This document shows, one piece after another, positions 61,263 through 64,000 of a stretch of DNA of 64,000 nt (its first letter is position 1; every line of letters starts with the position of its first letter). The stretch is from contig NZ_OY726394.1 of assembly GCF_963378075.1 (NCBI RefSeq), positions 3,906,001-3,970,000 of the forward strand, read 5' to 3'. This DNA is from Mycolicibacter sp. MU0083. Its GTDB lineage: Bacteria; Actinomycetota; Actinomycetes; Mycobacteriales; Mycobacteriaceae. Below the pieces are notes generated by a model. That model had not been told where the DNA came from. It saw nothing but the letters and a program-made list of their open reading frames with translations, and searched no databases. The translations under genes were made by a program, and so were the position numbers.

Positions 61263-63221
61263 GTGCTTCCGGGGTTTGGAACGGTCTGGGCGTTGGCCGC
61301 AGCGCTGTTACTCCTGGTACTTCCCGGCACCCTGGTGGGCATCGGCGCCGGCCTGAATCGGCCGTTGGCCCTGACCGTCGGCCCGGCGCTGACCTACGGC
61401 GTGGTGGGCCTGGCCATCGTGCCGTTGGGCGCCCTCGGCATCCCGTGGAACGCGACCACCGCCCTGGTCGCCCTGCTGGTCGTCGGCGCCCTGGCCTACG
61501 CGTCGGCGACCGGGATCCGGCGGGCTCTCGACCGTCGTCCCGGCATCCACGTCGCGGCGGCCGCCACCGCGATCGGGCCGACGCTGACCGTCGCGGCGGG
61601 CACCCTGATCGGGGTGGTGCTGATCGGCTGGGCGGCGGTGCGCGGCATCCCCGACTGGCAATCCATCCCCAGCACCTGGGACGCGGTGTGGCACGCCAAC
61701 ACCGTGCGTTTCATCCTCGACACCGGGCAGGCCTCCCCCACCCATATGGGCGAACTGCGCAACGTGGAGACCCACGCCCCGCTGTATTACCCGTCGGCGT
61801 TCCATGCGCTGACCGCGGTGTTGTGTCAGCTCACCGGGGCCGCGCCCACCACCGCCTATACGGTGGCCGGCGTCGCCGCCTCGGTCTGGCTGTTCCCGGT
61901 CGGCGCCGCGCTGCTGACCTGGAATCTGCTGCAGCGGGTCACCACGGCCGGGCGCACCGCGCTGGCCTCGGGTGCGGCCGGCGCGCTGTCGGCGTCGTTC
62001 ACCGCCCTGCCCTATGTCGAGTTCGGCACCGCGGCCATGCCCAACCTGGTCGCCTACGGGTTGGTGGTGCCGGCCTTCGCGCTGACCACCGCGGTGCGGA
62101 CCCTGCGCGATCGGATTCCGGTCGCCACCCTGGCCCTGCTGGGGGTGTTCTCGGTGCACCTGACCGGGGGCGTGGTGGCGTTGCTGCTGCTGGGTGCCTG
62201 GTGGTTGTGCCCGCGCGACGGTGCGCTGTGGAACCCGCTGCGGGGCAAGCGGCGCGACGCGCTGGCGCTGGCCGGGGTGTTGGTGCCGACGGTGCTGCTG
62301 CTGATGCCGCAACTGCTCAGCGTGCGCAAGCAGGCCGAGATCATCGCCGGGCACGCCTTCTTGACCCATGAGGGCCGCAAGTCGGCGGTGCTCGACGCGT
62401 TGCTGATGCACACCCGCCACCTCAACGACTTCCCGATCCAGTACGCGCTGGTGGCTTTGACACTGGCCGGCGCGGGATGGCTGGCGGTGCGCAGGGTGTG
62501 GTGGCCGCTGGCGCTGTGGGCGCTGCTGGCGGTGGCGGTGGTGCAGTCCTCGGCGCCGACGGGCGGGTTCGTCGGCGCGGCGCTGGGCCCGTTCACCGAC
62601 CTGTTCTACAGCGATCCGCGCCGGATCATGGCGGCGATGACGCTGCTGCTGGTGCCGATGGCCGGGGTGGGCCTGGCCTGGCTGGCCGCGATGGCGGCTT
62701 CCCGACTGCCGCGGCCGCAGGTAGCGGCCGCGGTGCTGGTGGCGGCGACGGCGGTCGGACTGGGCTGGCACTACCTGCCGCGGCACGCGTTCCTGTTCGG
62801 CGACAAATACGACTCGGTGCTGGTCGACGCCCGCGACCTGGAGGCCTACTCACACCTGGGGCAACTGCCCGGGGCCCGCGACACCGTGATCGGCAACGCC
62901 AACATCGACGGCAGTGCGTGGATGTACGCGGTGGCCGGCCTGCACCCACTGTGGACGCACTACGACTATCCGCAGCAGCAGGGCCCCGGCCCGCAGCGCT
63001 TCATCTTCTGGGCCTACGCCGACGACGCCGACACCGATCCGCGGGTGGCCGCCGCGGTGCGCGACCTCAATATCCGCTATGTGCTGATCAGCAGTCCGAC
63101 GGTGCGCGGTTTCCCGCTGCCCGACGGGCTAGTGTCACTGGAGAAATCACGGTCCTGGGCCAAGATCTACGACAATGGCGGGGCAAGCATCTACGAATGG
63201 CAGGGAGGGGCAGCACGTTGA
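61263..63221 (+). CDS. GT-C type membrane glycosyltransferase (Rv3779-like)
   Basis: A 652-residue polytopic membrane protein with about 11-13 helices and a C-terminal extracytoplasmic domain. The first large loop, after about residue 130, contains STWDAVWHANTVRFI with acidic/aromatic residues as in GT-C polyprenyl-phosphate-sugar transferases. The M. tuberculosis orthologue Rv3779 has been implicated in adding galactosamine to arabinogalactan. The start is GTG 61263 with a -10 hexamer exactly 6 nt upstream. The stop overlaps the TTG start of bpa (TTGA at 63218-63221). It begins the gene run leading to the arabinogalactan export and galactan genes. Confidence 0.88.
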   Translation: MLPGFGTVWALAAALLLLVLPGTLVGIGAGLNRPLALTVGPALTYGVVGLAIVPLGALGIPWNATTALVALLVVGALAYASATGIRRALDRRPGIHVAAAATAIGPTLTVAAGTLIGVVLIGWAAVRGIPDWQSIPSTWDAVWHANTVRFILDTGQASPTHMGELRNVETHAPLYYPSAFHALTAVLCQLTGAAPTTAYTVAGVAASVWLFPVGAALLTWNLLQRVTTAGRTALASGAAGALSASFTALPYVEFGTAAMPNLVAYGLVVPAFALTTAVRTLRDRIPVATLALLGVFSVHLTGGVVALLLLGAWWLCPRDGALWNPLRGKRRDALALAGVLVPTVLLLMPQLLSVRKQAEIIAGHAFLTHEGRKSAVLDALLMHTRHLNDFPIQYALVALTLAGAGWLAVRRVWWPLALWALLAVAVVQSSAPTGGFVGAALGPFTDLFYSDPRRIMAAMTLLLVPMAGVGLAWLAAMAASRLPRPQVAAAVLVAATAVGLGWHYLPRHAFLFGDKYDSVLVDARDLEAYSHLGQLPGARDTVIGNANIDGSAWMYAVAGLHPLWTHYDYPQQQGPGPQRFIFWAYADDADTDPRVAAAVRDLNIRYVLISSPTVRGFPLPDGLVSLEKSRSWAKIYDNGGASIYEWQGGAAR

Positions 63222-63772
63222 GCATCGGCGGTAACGGCTCCGACGACGCGGACGGCGTCGAGATCATCAGCGGCGCCGACCCGCGGCTGCTGGCCGCCGG
63301 CACGGACACCGACGCCGAGACCGGCGACGACGACGAGCGGTCGGTGACCGACCTGATCGAGCAGCCCGCCAAGGTGATGCGGATCGGCACCATGATCAAG
63401 CAACTGCTCGAGGAGGTGCGCGCCGCACCGCTGGACGACGCCAGCCGGGCGCACCTGCGGGAGATCCACGCGGCGAGCATCCGCGAACTCGAGGACGGCC
63501 TGGCCCCGGAGCTGCGCGAGGAGTTGGAGCGTCTGACGCTGCCGCTGCGCGAGGACGCCACCCCGTCGGACGCCGAGCTGCGGATCGCCCAGGCACAGCT
63601 GGTCGGCTGGCTGGAAGGGTTGTTCCACGGCATCCAGACCGCGTTGTTCGCCCAGCAGATGGCGGCTCGCGCACAGCTGGAGCAGATGCGCCACGGCGCC
63701 CTGCCGTCCGGCCAGCATCCCGGCGGGTCCAGCCACGGTCACGGCCACACCGGCTCCGGCCAGTACCTGTAA
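63218..63772 (+). CDS. bpa: bacterial proteasome activator Bpa (PafE)
   Basis: A 184-residue protein starting at TTG 63218, with GGGAGGGG upstream, overlapping the preceding stop. A disordered acidic N-terminus leads into a helical bundle (about 50-150; VMRIGTMIKQLLEEVR, HLREIHAASIRELEDGL, AQAQLVGWLEGLFHGIQTALF). A Gly/His-rich tail ends in the GQYL motif, which docks into the 20S proteasome alpha ring. Bpa forms a dodecameric ring that opens the proteasome without ATP for unfolded substrates. Order matches M. tuberculosis Rv3780. The three genes Rv3779-bpa-ABC ATPase are probably one transcript. Confidence 0.92.
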   Translation: MSIGGNGSDDADGVEIISGADPRLLAAGTDTDAETGDDDERSVTDLIEQPAKVMRIGTMIKQLLEEVRAAPLDDASRAHLREIHAASIRELEDGLAPELREELERLTLPLREDATPSDAELRIAQAQLVGWLEGLFHGIQTALFAQQMAARAQLEQMRHGALPSGQHPGGSSHGHGHTGSGQYL

Positions 63773-63790
63773 CGGTAAAGCGGAATCCCC

Positions 63791-64000
63791 TTGTCTAGCA
63801 ACGATCCTCACATCGAAACCCGGGACGCCTGGGTGGAGTTCCCGATCTTCGACGCCAAGTCGCGGTCGCTGAAGAAGGCGTTCCTGGGCAAGGCCGGCGG
63901 CGCGATCGGGCGCAACAACGCCAACGTGGTGGTGGTCGAGGCGTTGCGCGACATCACCATGTCACTCAAGCTCGGCGACCGGGTGGGCCTGGTGGGCCAC
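63791..64000 (+). CDS. ABC transporter ATP-binding protein, Wzt/RfbE type (partial)
   Basis: The first 70 codons from TTG 63791, cut by the window end. SSNDPHIETRDAWVEFPIFDAKSRSLKK and EALRDITMSLKLGDRVGLVGH lead into the Walker A motif, which lies beyond the edge. This is the start expected of M. tuberculosis Rv3781, the ATPase (Wzt) that with a Wzm permease exports lipid-linked galactan for arabinogalactan assembly. The Shine-Dalgarno (CGGAA) is weak; 18 bp separate it from bpa. Confidence 0.85.
   Translation, partial: MSSNDPHIETRDAWVEFPIFDAKSRSLKKAFLGKAGGAIGRNNANVVVVEALRDITMSLKLGDRVGLVGH

Overview
The window is high-GC DNA from a mycobacterium. Gene order from about 0.7 to 27 kb and from 60 kb to the end follows the Mycobacterium tuberculosis interval Rv3760-Rv3781: a LapA-like membrane protein, an Rv3762c-type alkyl sulfatase, tcrY/tcrX, hisC2, echA21, lipE, an Rv3777-type quinone reductase, Rv3778c, Rv3779, bpa and the start of the Wzt-type ABC ATPase. 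The very large glycine-rich PGRS proteins here lack a PE domain and carry a secretory signal instead. That suggests a non-tuberculous lineage, possibly near the M. terrae complex/Mycolicibacter, but the species cannot be fixed from this window.

Layout. 0-9 kb: housekeeping genes (glycolipid-binding protein, LapA-like protein, phosphatase, sulfatase, two tiny ORFs with a PERLAP repeat, the TcrXY two-component system, a SnoaL-like protein, a phosphotransferase and an M20 amidohydrolase). 9.05-11.94 kb: a phage-type repressor with a palindromic operator, followed by three paralogous 7-TM proteins and the remnant of a fourth. 12.1-12.3 kb: tRNA-Arg(ACG) and tRNA-Ser(GCT). 12.4-19.4 kb: hisC2, SRPBCC, GXWXG, TerC and TIGR03086 genes, then the tightly overlapping operon echA21-SMR-tesB-lipE. 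19.6-26.5 kb: accessory block 1 (a PE-less PGRS protein, a GjpA-like porin candidate and three paralogous MarR regulators). 27.0-28.2 kb: tRNA-Ser(TGA) and the quinone reductase.

28.2-59.4 kb: accessory block 2, about 31 kb between genes that are neighbours in M. tuberculosis. It holds two tandem copies of a convergent pair, each made of an MbtK-like N-acyltransferase (+) with a conserved 15-codon leader ORF and a giant PGRS protein (-; 3029 and 3779 aa). After these come two long GjpA-like repeat proteins and two convergent fatty-acyl-AMP ligases. 59.96-64 kb: the arabinogalactan and proteasome-activator neighbourhood resumes.

How the genes may work together (inference): accessory blocks 1 and 2 look like a cell-envelope island. 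It combines exported giant glycine-rich proteins and porin-like repeat proteins with acyl-activating and acyl-transferring enzymes, next to conserved genes for arabinogalactan decoration and export. Many genes have a -10 hexamer 6-7 nt before the start codon (leaderless transcripts). Two families of dispersed palindromes sit at gene 3' ends. A 16-bp TTACC...GGTAA palindrome recurs upstream of a porin-like gene and in the Rv3778c/Rv3779 promoter.
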